From Durusdinium trenchii (taxonomy: Eukaryota > Sar > Dinophyceae > Suessiales > Symbiodiniaceae), in NCBI GenBank assembly GCA_963970005.1, contig CAXAMN010021224.1:260528-324527 (forward strand): DNA of 64,000 bases, given 5' to 3'. The position numbers were made by a program, and so were the translations under genes. Below, piece by piece: positions 12,115 through 24,761 of the stretch (position 1 is its first letter; every line of letters starts with the position of its first letter). Under the pieces are notes generated by a model that did not search any database, had not been told where the DNA came from, and was given only the letters and a program-made list of their open reading frames with translations.

Positions 12115-13820
12115 AGCCGTAGTTGGAGCCCGCGGTGTATGGCTTCACTGGTTTCACTCTTTCTGGTGCCAGTGTCTTTCCCCTTCCAGTGAAACCCATT
12201 GATGGATTTGATGGCTACGAAAAAGAATACCAATTCGCACCCTCAGTCGACAAGAGACCAACGAGATTACCTTTGGTCGATAGAACAAAGATGATCAAAG
12301 CAGGTAAGAGAAGGATTCGTAACTTTGGGAAAAGGATTGGTTCTATTTGGCCCTGAGGGTAGTGGCCATGTTGATATTTGAGCTAAGCAGAAGCTACTTG
12401 ACGCCTCATGTAAGGCCCTCGACCTTGATTTTTCGCCAGCACACGTCATTGAGAGCCCATTTTCTATAATTATTGTTCTAGTGTCTAAGTGGATGATCGG
12501 ACAGTTGTTGCTTTGGCTGGCGCTGGGCCGCCTTCCCATTCGATGACGTGGTGCGAAAAAAGGAGCGAACGATGTCCGAACTGCAGCGCCCCATGTGCAC
12601 TGCGGGCGTGCGACCACGTGCGTTTCGGCGAGAAGACAGCGACGCCAACGGCGACCAGTTCGTCACCTGGACGACCCACGTTTCGCCCAAGTGACTGCCG
12701 TGGTGAGTCGGGGACTGCCCAGGTGAGCCCACAGTCCCGTGGTTTGACGAAATGGAGACTTGACCTGAATGAAGACGGGTAGAAGTTCTTAGAACATCTA
12801 AATTCTGGCAAAGACTGAAGTTTAACATAAGTGTGTGAAAGATTTTGAGAGGAGCCGAGCCCACCACCTGGCGAACTCGGTTCTTTTTCTGTGTCGAACT
12901 GAACATAGTCACGCTTCACTCGTCGTAGAAGGCAGCTCAAAAGGTCCTAAGGACACAGGAAGACACATATCCCCCTGCCGCAATAAGAATGGACTGCAAC
13001 TACAGCCTACATGACTGCCTGCACCCGACTTCAAGTACCCTAGAAAATGGGACATGACCCAAACAAAATATAGCAATTTGCTGAGGTACGGGTGTTCAAG
13101 AAAAGGCTCCCGTGGTGCTATGCGCCACGGAACCCTGGTATAGAGACAGTTTCCTGGTCGTCTCAGACCATTCGAGTGACTCAGACATCAGCTTTTCATC
13201 GTCTCAGACACCGTGGTGGCAGCCGGTCCGGTTCGTAGAAGCACTGTTTCGAAACAGGCTCTTCCCACCGTGAGAGACCTGGTTTTGTCCCCAAGAGACC
13301 TGGTTGGAACCAATGTTGGCTGGTGTGACTCTGGTGTGTCAATTTTTTTTGCTGCGTAATTGCCAGGTGGTGCAGGATTTGGTCCTCAGAGCAATCATGT
13401 GATTTTGCTCCGAGTTTGCTTCGATATATATATATATGTCGTATTGTATTATATACAGTATTAATATAGGATCTTCCACTGTGGCTCGATCAACCTGCGG
13501 CACCTGACAGGATTGTTCTGCAATTTCGCGCGATGAAAAGCGGTTTTGCACCGTTTCAGAGGTGCCGCGAGCGCTAAGCGGTTTGCGCGTGCCAGAGCGA
13601 AGTGCTGCGCGAGTGCCAAAGCCATCACTGTCCAAACCATTCCAAAGCCATCTGTGGATCTCCAAGCAAGATCTTCCGTCCTGCGCAGACCGGCTCGCGT
13701 CACCTCTTTCAAGATTTTCAGTTTGGAAGCATCTCGAGGATCATTCCGTCGTCTACAGAGTGGCCTTTGTGGCTCGAAAATATCATTTGACTCCAAACGT
13801 TCGTTTTTTGATTCTTGCCA

Positions 13821-13920
13821 GCCCAAGGACCAAGTGAAACCTGGCCCTTCACCTCATCAAGTACAATTTTTGCATGACCGGGCCCAGTGAACATGAGATC
13901 CGCGGTCGACCTGTAAGGGA
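13821..13920 (+). repeat. Diverged copy of the CCCTACAAGTC MITE
   Basis: Recognisable only by order: CCAAGTGAAACCTGGCC, TTTTTGCATGACC, and an end reading GACCTGTAAGGGAT. Confidence 0.5.
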
Positions 13921-14746
13921 TGGTCACATGGCTGGACCTCAGAGTATGGGATGCTTGGTTGAAGATTGAGCACCTCAGTATTGCTTCGACCCTTCTGGCA
14001 GATTGATTCAGGATGGATTTGCAATGAACGTGTGGTTAGAGATGAGGAGCGCCACGAAAGTCATTACCCTGGTCCACCAGGGTTCCAAATCTTTGATTTG
14101 GACATACCCATCCTGTGACTCGTCTCCAGTTGCTTCATTTTGCTTCCTAGTTGTTGAACCCGGCTGGTCTTTTGATACGACAAGACCTGTCAAAACCCTT
14201 GTTTGGCTTCAAGACACTTTCCACGAAAAAAGGTTCTAGACGAGTTCGGTCAGGCGTTCATTTTTCACCTTTTGGAAGGGAGTTTTTAGAATGAACAATG
14301 ACTTCAACAGAAACCTTCAAAGCTCATGGGCCCTCATGGAGGATGAAAGAAAACAGAACCGGTTGACCTGGACTCACGACCTAGGGATCTGACCTCAATT
14401 CCCCCGAAGAACCAGAGGTTCTGAAGGAAGCCTTTTTTTCGACTATTATAGGTACTCCAGGTGGAAAACCGGGTCCTGCCGGTCAAAAAGGACCTCTCTT
14501 GGTGGGTCGTCCTTTGTCGTCCTTTGGTTTTGTTAACTCCAAATTTCTGTGGGACAGCAGGTCCACGGAGGGCGATGATCCATCGACGGTGCAGAACTTT
14601 CACAGCCCGCGTGTGTGCGACGTGCACACGCAGCGCACGGAGTTTCGCGTTCCCGCGGATTCCACTTGTTCTCCTTGAAGGTCGCGATCAACTGAGTCGA
14701 GATCAGGATCATTTGCATCATGTAGAAGAAAGTATACCAACATGAT

Positions 14747-14795
14747 CATGGTTGGAACATGGTATATGGTATCATACCTACATGTTCCAACCATG
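14747..14795. repeat. 15-bp perfect hairpin, 19-base loop
   Basis: CATGGTTGGAACATG and its complement around a loop that is itself partly self-complementary (GGTAT...ATACC). Confidence 0.88.
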
Positions 14796-15115
14796 TCAGG
14801 TTTAAGGGATGAACACAGCCTGTGGGTGATGAGAAGAAGAAAACGGAGAGGATCCCAAGTTGGGGCAAGTTGGGTCCGTTCCATTTTATCAGGCTTGATA
14901 CCTGATCCAAAGCATCCAAGTACATCTTTAGAAACGACAGCGGTAGGTGGAACGCCCAGGGGGTGTGTTCGATAAAGGTAACATATACAGTATTTCTATT
15001 ACCAATCTATTACCATGTGTTGTTCACTCCAAAACTATAGGTATCCTGTTAATTAGCTGTTTATTCCTTAATTCCGGCAGTGTCACGCTGTGTTCTCATG
15101 TTTTACTGCTTGCAG

Positions 15116-15232
15116 ACCTGTTGGGTAGATGATTTTGCAACTGGAAGTGTGCTAAAAGCTCCTTGCCCAGATGGTGTTTCAATTGTTTGCTGGGTTCAAA
15201 CAACTTCTTCGCAGAGCGGTGAAGAAGAGTGA
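15116..15232 (+). CDS. Candidate terminal exon
   Basis: The tract TTTTACTGCTTGCAG is followed by TCWVDDFATGSVLKAPCPDG, VSIVCWVQTTSSQSGEEE and TGA. It has a convincing acceptor and an acidic end. No family is recognised. Confidence 0.35.
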   Translation, partial: TCWVDDFATGSVLKAPCPDGVSIVCWVQTTSSQSGEEE

Positions 15233-16202
15233 ATATCTCCAGGCCTATGCCCAAGATGGCCCAAGCAGTGAACATCTAATTTTTTGGGGTGGTGAATGCA
15301 AGTGGAGCTTTTTTGGGGGTGGATTTCAACACCGTGAAGAACAGGGTGTTGAACTTTGCCTACTTTTGTTTGGGCGGAGTAGGACCTTTTGATACCTGGT
15401 TTTGTTCCTTTGACCAGTTGGTGGACCAGTCGATTGGGGCTTTGGGGCCCCTTTGAACGTTCAGAGTTGGTCGTCCAACGGAGAACTCTTTGGTTCAAGT
15501 GATAGAACACTCCTTCCCACTGGAGGGTCTACATCCCTCCTAGTGGCTTGAGCTTGGACTTGATGCGCCACAGGCCGTGGATTTTCGTTGGATGCGTCAC
15601 ACGTGACGCGTGGGACCTTCAACAGAAAGGAGTCAATCCATTGAAGACACTTCCGTGCACCTGGACCTGAAGTGCTGGGACCTCTTTAGAGTCTCTAAGT
15701 GACCCTTTACAGGCCTAAGCGACTTCATCCTGGGATGTCAAGAGGTCACTTTGAAGGTCCTGGCACACACCAACTGGGACAGTGAACATGCAAGAAATGG
15801 TGTGGATCGCATCCAGCGTCAAAAAGAGAGAACTCCCTGAGAGTGAATCAGCAGCACCCCAGGAAAGGGGTGGTTGATAGACCTTTCCAGAATCCCATTT
15901 GTTTATTTAGTTATCGAATGTTATCGGATGACCATCCAAAGTGGGTGCTGGAAGAAGTCTTCTTCGTCCAAGCGCGTTTGGTCATCGGTATATTCCCTAC
16001 TAGGCCTCGAAGACCCATGATCATGAGTTCGGTTGACCTGGTTTTGTAGTCTAAAATCCGTAAACAATGGTTCTTTGAAAGAAAACCGCCACTCTTGGTC
16101 TCGACCGTACGCAACTCCTGGTTTGTTCCAGTAAACCTGCAGAGCCGTCGGTGTGTAGAACGTGGTCCCCAAATAGATGAGTGGCACGCTTTCCAATAGA
16201 TG

Positions 16203-16301
16203 TACCCTAGGGATCCAGTCGTGCCTTCTCAGAAGGTGGGACTGGAGTGGGTTTGGACGGTCCAGGTGCCTTCTGAGAAGGTACTTGGATCCTGTGGGGT
16301 A
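16203..16301. repeat. Hairpin repeat, GGATCCAGTCG stem
   Basis: Long imperfect stem through CCTTCTCAGAAGG. The loop GAGTGGGTTTGGACGGTC is a variant of the family loop. Confidence 0.84.
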
Positions 16302-17789
16302 AGAGTTTTAGGCCTACAACCTAAAGTTTCGGGTGATATACCCAAGACTCACCGACCTGGAGAATGGTGCAGACTTAGTCGGTAAAAGAAGAAAAAAACG
16401 CGCGCGAGCGAGCGATCGGTCCAAAGGGCCCTCTGCACTGAAAGGTTTTGGAGGGAGCGGGAAAGGGTTTGTTTTTTCATGGAGAGTTTGGGTAGAACAC
16501 ATTCCTCCAGTGGCCAGTAGAATGGGCCGTGGCACAACCTGGACGTCCAGCCTCAAGTGTCGTCCCGGCCTTCGCCTCCTGCTGGGCAACGAGGCGAAGA
16601 CACATCTCGGAAGGGCCAGGTGTTTTGTTTGGGAATCGAGACTTGCCATGCGAGTCTCAGTTGCATATTGTAGAGCATTGTAGAGTCGTAGAGCCAACTC
16701 ATATTTATATATATTCGAGACTTCATTTAATTTTTGGCACAAAAGGGACCCTATCGTTGGGAGCTCATGGTCATATCACCTCGAGACATCATGATTTCTG
16801 TCGAAAGATGTGACACGCATGCATGCGTTTTGGCAAGCAAAACACAACATAAAGGGTTTGATAGCTCTTCCAGGCCAGCCTCGCCACATCTCACAACAGA
16901 TATTCTTGGGAATCACATGGAATCACATGCCTCCTTAGAAGGTGTTTGGTTGGGCTACATCTTACAATATTATCAGTAGTTGGATCAAGAGGTGACCTTG
17001 GTCCTGCTTCTACTGACTCGGAGGTGTTGATTGGTTGGTCAGCGGCTTCGATAGTAAAACACCGAGGTCTTTTGATGTTGATTTCATGCTAGCCGAGCAC
17101 AACTGGCCTGGACTTGTTGCAGCCCAGTCTTGTCCGGTGGCTTTGCGCCAATCAGTCTTTGCCCAATAACCACCGGCAGCCCACGTTCGAAAAAGAGGAA
17201 GACAGCTGCGTTTCCTGCGGATGCTGGTGCACTGGGGCAGGAAACCCTGCGGATGTTGGGGCAGAATGTACTGTTACTGTGAGAAGCCCCAACTTACCTC
17301 TGGGAACATAAACAACAGACGAAATCCATTTGTCCAGCAGGTCCCCCTATTTCAATACAAACCCACTTGTTGGAGCAAAGCGTAAAGCAGTTGCAAAACC
17401 CAATTCATCCACTGGGTGATTCGGCTACCCTGCAGATCCGAACCCTCATTCGAAACCTCAATAGGTGGTCCTGGAACATGTGTTGGAATTGACCGCTGGA
17501 TTCGACCGACCTCAGCCTGTGTTCAGACGGGACGATTAGCAGGGAACACAGTGTTGCGACCGAATCCTGGGAGAGGATGAGTATACTCCTGCAGTTCCTC
17601 TCCACGCCTACTCATCTTGGATGTGGCTCACTTCTGACTCTCGAAGCATCCACTCCTTCAGCATCCTACGGATGTGACGATCCAGTCATGGCCAGTCATG
17701 GTCAGGTCATGTTGAGGGGTGAACTAGTTGCAGCTGTCATGCACCATATTCCATTGCTGCTAAGAAACTCGAAGGAGCTTACATCCAGG

Positions 17790-17876
17790 AGTCACATGTC
17801 GGGGTGGTGTTTGGTCCCCAAGTGAGTGGATGTTCTGGGCACCCCTAAGCTCCATTAAGCACCCCGACATGTGACT
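17790..17876. repeat. Hairpin repeat, AGTCACATGTCGGGGTG arms
   Basis: 17-bp perfect arms at 17790-17806 and 17860-17876. Interior GGTCCCCAAG...GTGAGTGGATGT is shared with the next entry. Confidence 0.9.
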
Positions 17877-18329
17877 GCTGGATATTGGATCTTCTTTTTG
17901 TTGAATACGGTGCCTTTTCGCTGAACATGTGGCAAAAAGTAATGGTGGCTGTTGGAAGATCCATGTTATTTGTTCAATCGAAGGGCGTGGCTGTTGTTGG
18001 AACCACTGTGGATATTGAACTCGGTGTTACTCCCCGAACCTTCACTTTATAGAAGCACGCGGTGCGGACCGCGGTGCCCCCTCGCTCCAACCGATGGCGG
18101 GGGTCACTCTGCCAGGGGATCCACCCACCTGCAGAGCGAAGAACGGAGAGCCGCAGGCGTCACCGGAGCAGCGCCGCTTCGGCTCCGAACGTTCAAAGCC
18201 AACCCGCGGCCAATCGGCTGCCCGTTGGACCCGAGCCAATCGGCTGGCTGGGCACCCGTTCGATACCGCACACGTACCGGTCCTGGCGGTTTCGTTCTGA
18301 GAAATGGGTCATCCGGTCGACCGTACCCA

Positions 18330-18385
18330 TTGTAACTGGACAACTAGGAACAAGAAGCTACGTTCGGGGCTCCTGGCATCGCTAG
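18330..18385. repeat. Single unit of the GGCATCGCTACTAGG minisatellite
   Basis: AACTAGGAACAAGAAGCTAC, then GGGGCTCCTGGCATCGCTAG: one to two units of the family seen at 36 and 38 kb. Confidence 0.65.
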
Positions 18386-18558
18386 AAACCGGTCCCGTAC
18401 CCATCGTCCTAGGGATAGGACGATCTTATTTTTATTTTGTTTGATCGACCGAGGTCGGCACTGCCACTGCCTGCCACTGTCGGCGGTTTGTTGGTGATCT
18501 TTGTATGATGTGTATGTTTAAACTTATACTTTGTTTGAGCCCAGTTGATGTAATTGTT

Positions 18559-18672
18559 TTTTGGGAAGGATTTAAACCACCATCCAGAAAGTGTTTTGCG
18601 TTCATTTTGAGCGATCTCACAAGATCATCTTCCAGATCTAAGTTTGCCACCTTGAGCATCAATTTTCTGAAA
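18559..18672 (-). CDS. Candidate exon
   Basis: Minus strand after GATTTTCAG: KLMLKVANLDLEDDLVRSLK then MNAKHFLDGG. Short, protein-like and unsupported by homology. Confidence 0.22.
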
Positions 18673-19697
18673 ATCCCAACACCATGGACCGAGAATGACC
18701 GATTTTTTTTGAACCAGGACACCGGAGGCTTTTGACGGTGTACGGATGTGACCGCCCCGCCTCTCTGCTCCCACGGCACACCGTGCTCCCATGGGATTCT
18801 GCCGGTTCGGGCCTCAAGGCTTTGCCGTTTGAGCTGAATGCTGGATGAATTGGACATGAGTCACAAAAGGGGTCCGCCAGGTGAACAGCAGACATGGGAA
18901 AAAGATGGAACAGGCAAACCTGCGATCTAGAAGAGGATGACTTTCACACAAGAATGGCATTGAACGGCTGTAGATCTACAGAGATAGTAAGGCGACCAGG
19001 CTTCGGTCAAGTTTCCAAAGGGCGACCATGTAGATGTACAACGCTTCTGGGCCATTGATCAACGATATGTAGGCTGATAGCACTAAGGGTTGGTAGGCCT
19101 AGATCCGGCACTGACTCTTCCGAGTGCCTTAGCTGCTCCATTGCCATGGCAGAGGAGTTTAGGCCGGCGATGGGGCGTCACACAAACATCATCCAACCCT
19201 TTCGCCTCAAAGACTGTGTTCTGGGAGTGCCTAAGGTACGCGAAGACCGGGCCAAAGACTCTGCAACGACCAACGGATATGGTCCGTATGGTCGAACCAT
19301 GTCGAACCAATAAAGCTGGATCCCCAGGTTGATGATAATTTGATAGTGACGGCCAATTGGTGGCTCGCGCTCCTTGGACATCCAGCAACTACTTTTGATG
19401 GTAAATTGGTAAACATTCTGCACAAATTGGAACGACCAGGCACACAGTTTGCACATGTTCTGCAAATGTCATCCAATGTTTGTTGTTGGAGGATTTCTGG
19501 GGAGGTGTAACTGTAGGATTTCTGAAGAAGAGTAGGGAAGTCATGCCCCACAACAGAGGTGTTGTGGCCAAGGGCTCATTTTTCTGAACTGACATAACTG
19601 TCCTTACAAGTCAAACGACTGATAACAAGAATCACATCAACGGAATCAGGAATGACATGGGTCGAATGAATAATCCAAAATTGAATAGGAACCATGG

Positions 19698-19762
19698 GAA
19701 TGAATGAATGAATGCATGCATGCATGGATGGATGGATGGATGAATGAATGAATGAATGAATA
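19698..19762. repeat. GAAT/GCAT/GGAT microsatellite
   Basis: Blocks of GAAT, then GCAT, then GGAT, then GAAT again: a compound tetranucleotide repeat. Confidence 0.93.
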
Positions 19763-19949
19763 TATAGATTAATCGACATGGCATGAACGATGCACTGGGT
19801 GTGGTGTGACCCCATTGTGTGAACTCCATCCAGCTTGAATCACCGAATACTGAGAGGATGGGGGCCTTGCTGAAAGAGAATTCCTTACGTTCACCGTTCA
19901 CCCCAGAATCGAATCTGGACTACAAATACCACTACCCCTAAGACGCCAT

Positions 19950-20010
19950 CCTGAGAAGGATTGAGAAGGTGGTTAGACCCCCCCAATCCCACCCTAACCA
20001 CCTTCTCAGG
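19950..20010. repeat. Hairpin repeat, CCTGAGAAGG/GGTGGTTAG stem
   Basis: Arms at 19950-19976 and 19994-20010, with a loop of the same type on the minus strand (GGTGGGATTGGGGGGGTC). Confidence 0.8.
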
Positions 20011-20710
20011 AGGTAGTTTGAGCCCTATAGGGTTCTTTAATGAACCCAAAAAGTTGCTTGGTCGGTGATTTGAGTCGAACTGGACAAAAATTGCGGTGAC
20101 CAGCGACACTGTATCCCCAAAAACATCCCACCCACATGCTCTGGAGGGATTGGTCCCAGATATGGAGGGGTCTGGGGAGACCTCAGCAATCCCTGAGGTT
20201 TGGTTCGAGACCAGGAAAGGGCTGTGACAGGAGCGTCGGGGACGATTTCTCAACCACCCCAACTGATCGGCTGCATGCAGAGGTTACAATTCTCCCTTTT
20301 TCCAGATGCATTTTGGGGGAAATGAGTGGATCAGAAAATCCCCATCGGAAGCCTTGAACTTCTGAAGTCCCCCGCCCAGACGCTCCGACTTCGCCCGCCC
20401 CGACTGGTCCGTGAAAACCTAGGGATTTGGAGTTCTAAAGCCTTTCCTTTTGTTTTTCACGATGGATGGTTTGACCCCACATCAGAACACCTGCCAGTGC
20501 CAAGGTCAAGCCACTTCTGCTTGGCACAAGGACAACTTGAAAAGACTGAAGACACCCTTGGAGAACCAGTGTCATAGCCATCGCCTACGAATCGCCTACC
20601 AGGTCCTACCAGAAGTATTAATCCGTCGAAATGTCTCAAGAAGGCACCGATCGGATCCTTCCATTGTTTTAAATAGGTCTGAATCCCAAACAACCATTGG
20701 CTTACTATAT

Positions 20711-20814
20711 CCCTACAAGTCCAAAGACCCAGTAAAACCTGTTTTGTTTACCTCCTTATAAGCAGTGTTTTTGCATGACCAACTCCAGTAAAATGAGCTC
20801 ATTGACTTGTAGGG
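20711..20814 (+). repeat. MITE family with CCCTACAAGTC ends, best copy
   Basis: 11-bp perfect terminal inverted repeats. Interior contains CCAGTAAAACCTG and ATGACCAACTCCAGTAAAA. Confidence 0.85.
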
Positions 20815-21986
20815 TATGTTTGACTAAGGATTCAAGACCACCAAAACCACTTCAATAAGGAACTCTTTGAGGCTATAGGGTCCGGCGTTCGTTTGGCTTG
20901 GTGCGGCTCAGAGGGGTCGACAACAGCAGGAGAAGTGGAATTTCTTGAGCTGCCATGGTAGCCAAGCAAGCGCTAGTTCCTTCCTATGCCAGAATCCCGT
21001 GCTCCACAAGTGCTCCTGAGCCCCGTGGTTGTTTGCGGGGGTTATACTTCATTTTCTCTAAGGTACCAACTGAAACTCCAGGCAACTGATTGTCCAAACT
21101 TCAATTCCACCTTCGCTCTGTCCCTTATTCTCTCCTTCGCTCGGCCGAGCTCGCGCTCGCGCGGTGAGGGGCTCTGCCGGCTCTGCCGCTCGTCAGCGGA
21201 GCGTCGAGAGGCTTTTGCAGGCGCGGGTGGACAGACACGACATTGCCAGCAGCCACACAGGTCCCATCGAAAAAAACACGTCTTTTTAACTGAAACACGT
21301 CTTTACTTTATTCATGGTTTTGAGGGTCACTGGCAGAAAAAACTGACCGGTCTAGATCGGTATACTGGTGTATGCATGTATAACATAAATTCCACAGATA
21401 CTAAAGTTGAACAATATGACATCAATAAGGAAGCTCATTCCATTCCCAGTGACCCTGTTTGTACTTGTAGTAATACCTCCGGTCCGATGGTCTTTCATGT
21501 TGGACTGCCCCACATCCGCACATCCCTGAATTTTGCAAGCTCCTCCGAGCGCAGATGAACTCCAAGGGGAGCGCCCTGGGGAGTGTTCAGGGCGCGAAAC
21601 TGGAGTCATGTTTGAACCGACAAGAATGGCATCACTACTACAAGTAACAATAGCAGTAACAAGAGCAGTCAGTAACTATAAGGGCATTACTATATATAAG
21701 TAAACCATCTGAGTAACTAACTTTATAGGGGCGCTACTAACATGTATACTAACTACTAGAGTAAACCAGAAGCTACTAAGAAAACCATCTGAGTCCTCAC
21801 CCTCAGAGTCCGGTGTTCAGGAATCCATCGTGGCCTCGAATAGCGCCGAGAACCGGGCGCTGAAACGGAGGGCGTGGAGCCCCGGTGAACCACCGACCGC
21901 GGAGCGGGCGTGCCAGCGATGGAGGCCGATGGTTGTGAGGTGCACGAAAGGTGTGGAGTGTTTCACCACGGAACCCTGACCCGTTT

Positions 21987-22074
21987 GGGCTCCAAGTACC
22001 TTCTAAGAAGGTGGGACTGGGGTGGGTGCCAGGAGGGTCCAGTCATACCTTCTGAGGAGGTACGACTGGAGCCC
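21987..22074. repeat. Hairpin repeat, AAGTACCTTCT stem, conserved loop
   Basis: Arms of about 33 bases (GGGCTCCAAGTACCTTCT... against ...GGAGGTACGACTGGAGCCC). Loop GGTGGGTGCCAGGAGGGTC at 22021-22039. Confidence 0.88.
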
Positions 22075-22498
22075 TATAGGGTGACTCTGTTTCACTAGGG
22101 CAGAGCCAGGCAGAGCCATTGCGGACTGAGGGGTCAGTCTCAAATCCCGGTGTTTGTGGGCCTGTGAAGAATGAGCGTCACCCGTTGGGTTGGATGCTTT
22201 TCGAGTGGGGACTTGCTCTAAGTGACTTGGACTTCCAAAGAATTTGGAGAATTAAGAACTCCTTTTTTTCCCCAATGGGTGTTGGGCAAGACTGAGGGTC
22301 TCTGCGCAACTCCAATTCGCGGCCAGGTGCGACAACGCCTGCACAAGCGGCTCGGGGCAATGCTGCCTCCAGAGGAAGGCGGTCGTTCGAATCCACCTCA
22401 CGACGAGATGATCCGGGTCCTGAAAAGGGGGGTGACGGTACTGCGGAGCTTCTCAGTGAAAAGCGGGTGTTAATATTTAAGATTATTTAAGACTACCA

Positions 22499-22600
22499 GG
22501 GGGTGGTGTGAAAGGTCCCCAAGCTCGTGAGTGGATGTGACGTTCGGGCACCCCGACTAGCTCCATTTAGCTCGGAACCCCGAGCTTTGTGACTGCTGGT
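22499..22600. repeat. Second copy of the 17790 hairpin family
   Basis: It shares GGTCCCCAAG, GTGAGTGGATGT, GGGCACCCC, AGCTCCATT and TGTGACTGCTGG in order with 17800-17883, but its stem is a different self-complementary sequence (AAGCTCG/CGAGCTT). Confidence 0.8.
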
Positions 22601-23246
22601 ATAAGAGGTTTCTCGATGTTTCAGCGCGGACATGGTCAGATCGGCTCCAAAGTCGTCCGAGTCCGTCCGTGGTGTGTCACACATCGGTGTTGACCACCAA
22701 TGGCCTGGAGGTGTTCGATGTCGGTGCTCCCGGGCTCCGTGGGGCCTACCGGTGCCACCGATGGGCCTGACCTGAGCCCAGGGTCAGGTGGCAGGGTGCC
22801 CGGTTTTGGGGCAGAAATGTGGAGTGGAGTGGAGAATCCAGTGTAGGTGCCCAGACCACCTGAGCACCTGCACTCCCTGGAATCATCATGGTTACGTGGA
22901 ACATGGCCGCTTGGATGAACATTTTCCACATTGTTCAGTTAATATAGGTCTTCCAAGATGGTTCCAGGATATCCCAGGGCATGTACACCATTAAACCGAG
23001 GAAGCCCTTAAAAAGGGAATGTCGTTGAACGATGTTGAACGATATTCTGTGAACAGCTCGGTCTGGACGAGTGCGGGAGGGGGTAAAGCGGAACCCAAGC
23101 AAAACCAATGACTGGAATAAAGTGCAGCTTCTTGCGGGCCCACCACCTGAGATGGAAGTCCCTCACTGCTTGTATTGGTGTGGTCAGGGGATTCCTCTTT
23201 CAGCATCTTTCAGCACTAAATATGCAAGATTCTGAGCCGGATCATT

Positions 23247-23459
23247 TTGGGCCACGCGGTCGCTTTTCCAACACCTGACCGGATCCTCTTTCGGGTCATG
23301 CCGCGGTGTGCTCCGCCTCGGTGTCCGCGCCGCCGTGAGGAGTTTGAAGAGGCGACCAAGCGATTTCGAGAATTGGAGCTCGCAACGGCCAGTCCTCCAG
23401 GCGATCAGCCATCGAACGCTTTTTCCCAAAAGCCAGAAGACACGAAGATGGAGAGTTGA
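23247..23459 (+). CDS. Candidate exon, basic
   Basis: VMPRCAPPRCPRRREEFEEA, TKRFRELELATASPPGDQPS, NAFSQKPEDTKMES, stop. GC-rich compared with its surroundings, with a helix-like EEFEEATKRFRELE stretch. No family is recognised. Confidence 0.24.
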   Translation: MGHAVAFPTPDRILFRVMPRCAPPRCPRRREEFEEATKRFRELELATASPPGDQPSNAFSQKPEDTKMES

Positions 23460-23662
23460 CATACATGAGTTGACATGGATGAGTCAGTTGTTTGGAGTTC
23501 ATCCCCCTCTCGTTGAGGGATTTCTCGCGAAGTCACTTTGCTTGTGGATAGTGGGATTCCAATGGTTACTGTTTTTTTGACGAAGGATTTCAGACTACCA
23601 AAAGAAGGTCAACTGAACTCCTTTAATGGTCGAACGGAAGGTAGAGAATTTACATGTGAATT

Positions 23663-23724
23663 TCAGTTTTACTGGAGTTGGTCATACAAAAACACTACTT
23701 GAGGAGGTAACATGTCTTGTAGGG
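23663..23724 (-). repeat. Truncated copy of the CCCTACAAGTC MITE
   Basis: Minus-strand match from CCCTACAAGAC through GTATGACCAACTCCAGTAAA; the far end is missing. Confidence 0.75.
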
Positions 23725-23875
23725 TACCGTTTGTTTTAGCTCAGACTTCCTGTTTCGTTGCGGTCTGCGGGGTCTGCGGAGTGACTGATGGTTCTCACCC
23801 GAGGCTGGGCTTTTTCAAGCGCGACACGGCAACACCTTCACCACCGGGCGCAGTCGCCATTCCCATTATTAAGTA

Positions 23876-23893
23876 TTTAGGGTTTAGGGTTTT
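23876..23893 (+). repeat. Interstitial TTTAGGG telomere-type repeat
   Basis: TTTAGGGTTTAGGGTTTT: two full units. TTTAGGG is the telomere repeat reported for dinoflagellates. Two units can also arise by chance. Confidence 0.6.
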
Positions 23894-24152
23894 AATAGAA
23901 TAACTCGTCTATAATTAGTATACCTGGATCTTTCAACTTATGCAACATGTTCACATCTTAAACATGTTCCCCAGTGGTTGAAACATGCTCACATCTTAAA
24001 TCCTTGCACGGAATTCAGGTTTTCTTGCCCGGATGGCCTCCAAATACACAGCCGCCGGGGCTTCCAAAAGGCGAACGCAGAGAGTCCAGGGTCTTCCTGT
24101 GAACATGGCTGATCAGATAGAGACGATGCCCTTAGACGAGGGATCCCACATA

Positions 24153-24253
24153 CCCGAGGATCTCTGAGGTACGGTGATGTGTTGGAGACACTGTGATGTA
24201 GCTGCCAGGAGGGTCCAGTCGTACCGAACCTGAGAAGGTGCTTGGATCCGGGA
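24153..24253. repeat. Degenerate hairpin repeat of the conserved-loop family
   Basis: Loop remnant GCTGCCAGGAGGGTC at 24201-24215. Outer ends CCCGAGGATC and GGATCCGGG. An internal GAGACACTGTGATGTAG is shared with the copy at 2602. Confidence 0.72.
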
Positions 24254-24595
24254 TGAGTGTGTGTGTTTATAGTACTGTCCTTCTGTCGCTCCTCCGCTAC
24301 TTGGCACGCTCGAAAGGAATCTGTCTAACATATATTATGTCATTTCTTGAAAACACTCTCCTGCACAACATCGTTTTCTCTGGGTCGTTGGTCGGGGGGT
24401 CAGTAGGTTTGCGCTCAGAGTGTGTTTTGTTCCCAATAGTAAACAATTGGCACTGGACTAATTCTTGCAAGGGTCATGACATGTCATAAATTCATCAACG
24501 CTTTCAAGCCAATCCTTTGGGATCCTTTTTAGCTACTGGTACCTTTGGGTGAAAGCAATCCAGCACCTTTTCGGGATGTGCAAAGATACTTTTTG

Positions 24596-24761
24596 AGAGG
24601 CAGGTCATCAGCCTGAGATGGGAGATCCCTTCTGTGCCGTTGGATGCCGTTGTGGAGCCCACAGGTCATGCTGAGTTTCCTGAGGAGGTCAGAATGTGCT
24701 GGGCTTGGCGAGGAAAAACTGTCGGATTTGTTTCGTTCTCCAATGACTCCCAAATTGTACG
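24596..24761 (+). CDS. Candidate exon
   Basis: Open frame from 24553: FERQVISLRWEIPSVPLDAV, VEPTGHAEFPEEVRMCWAWR, GKTVGFVSFSNDSQIV, then CG|GTGAGG. The composition is protein-like; the acceptor is uncertain. Function unknown. Confidence 0.33.

Larger units (their letters stand above)
4400..13460. other. Intergenic, hairpin-rich
   Basis: Holds the palindrome and hairpins listed. It also has scattered CTGGAGTCGACCCGT motifs (about 4971 and 6886, and inverted at 4409) and a CACCTGTTGG inverted pair (4680-4757). GC-rich blocks at 6110-6470 and 12490-12780 give open frames on both strands that I cannot choose between. Confidence 0.55.

Noticed and set aside
12478..12940. Competing frames on both strands in a GC-rich patch, one with a CPNCSAPC stretch
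   Set aside because: At least three frames look equally plausible, so no gene can be supported.
22380..22400. GTCGTTCGAATCCACC, resembling a tRNA T-loop
   Set aside because: No D-arm, anticodon arm or acceptor stem can be placed around it.
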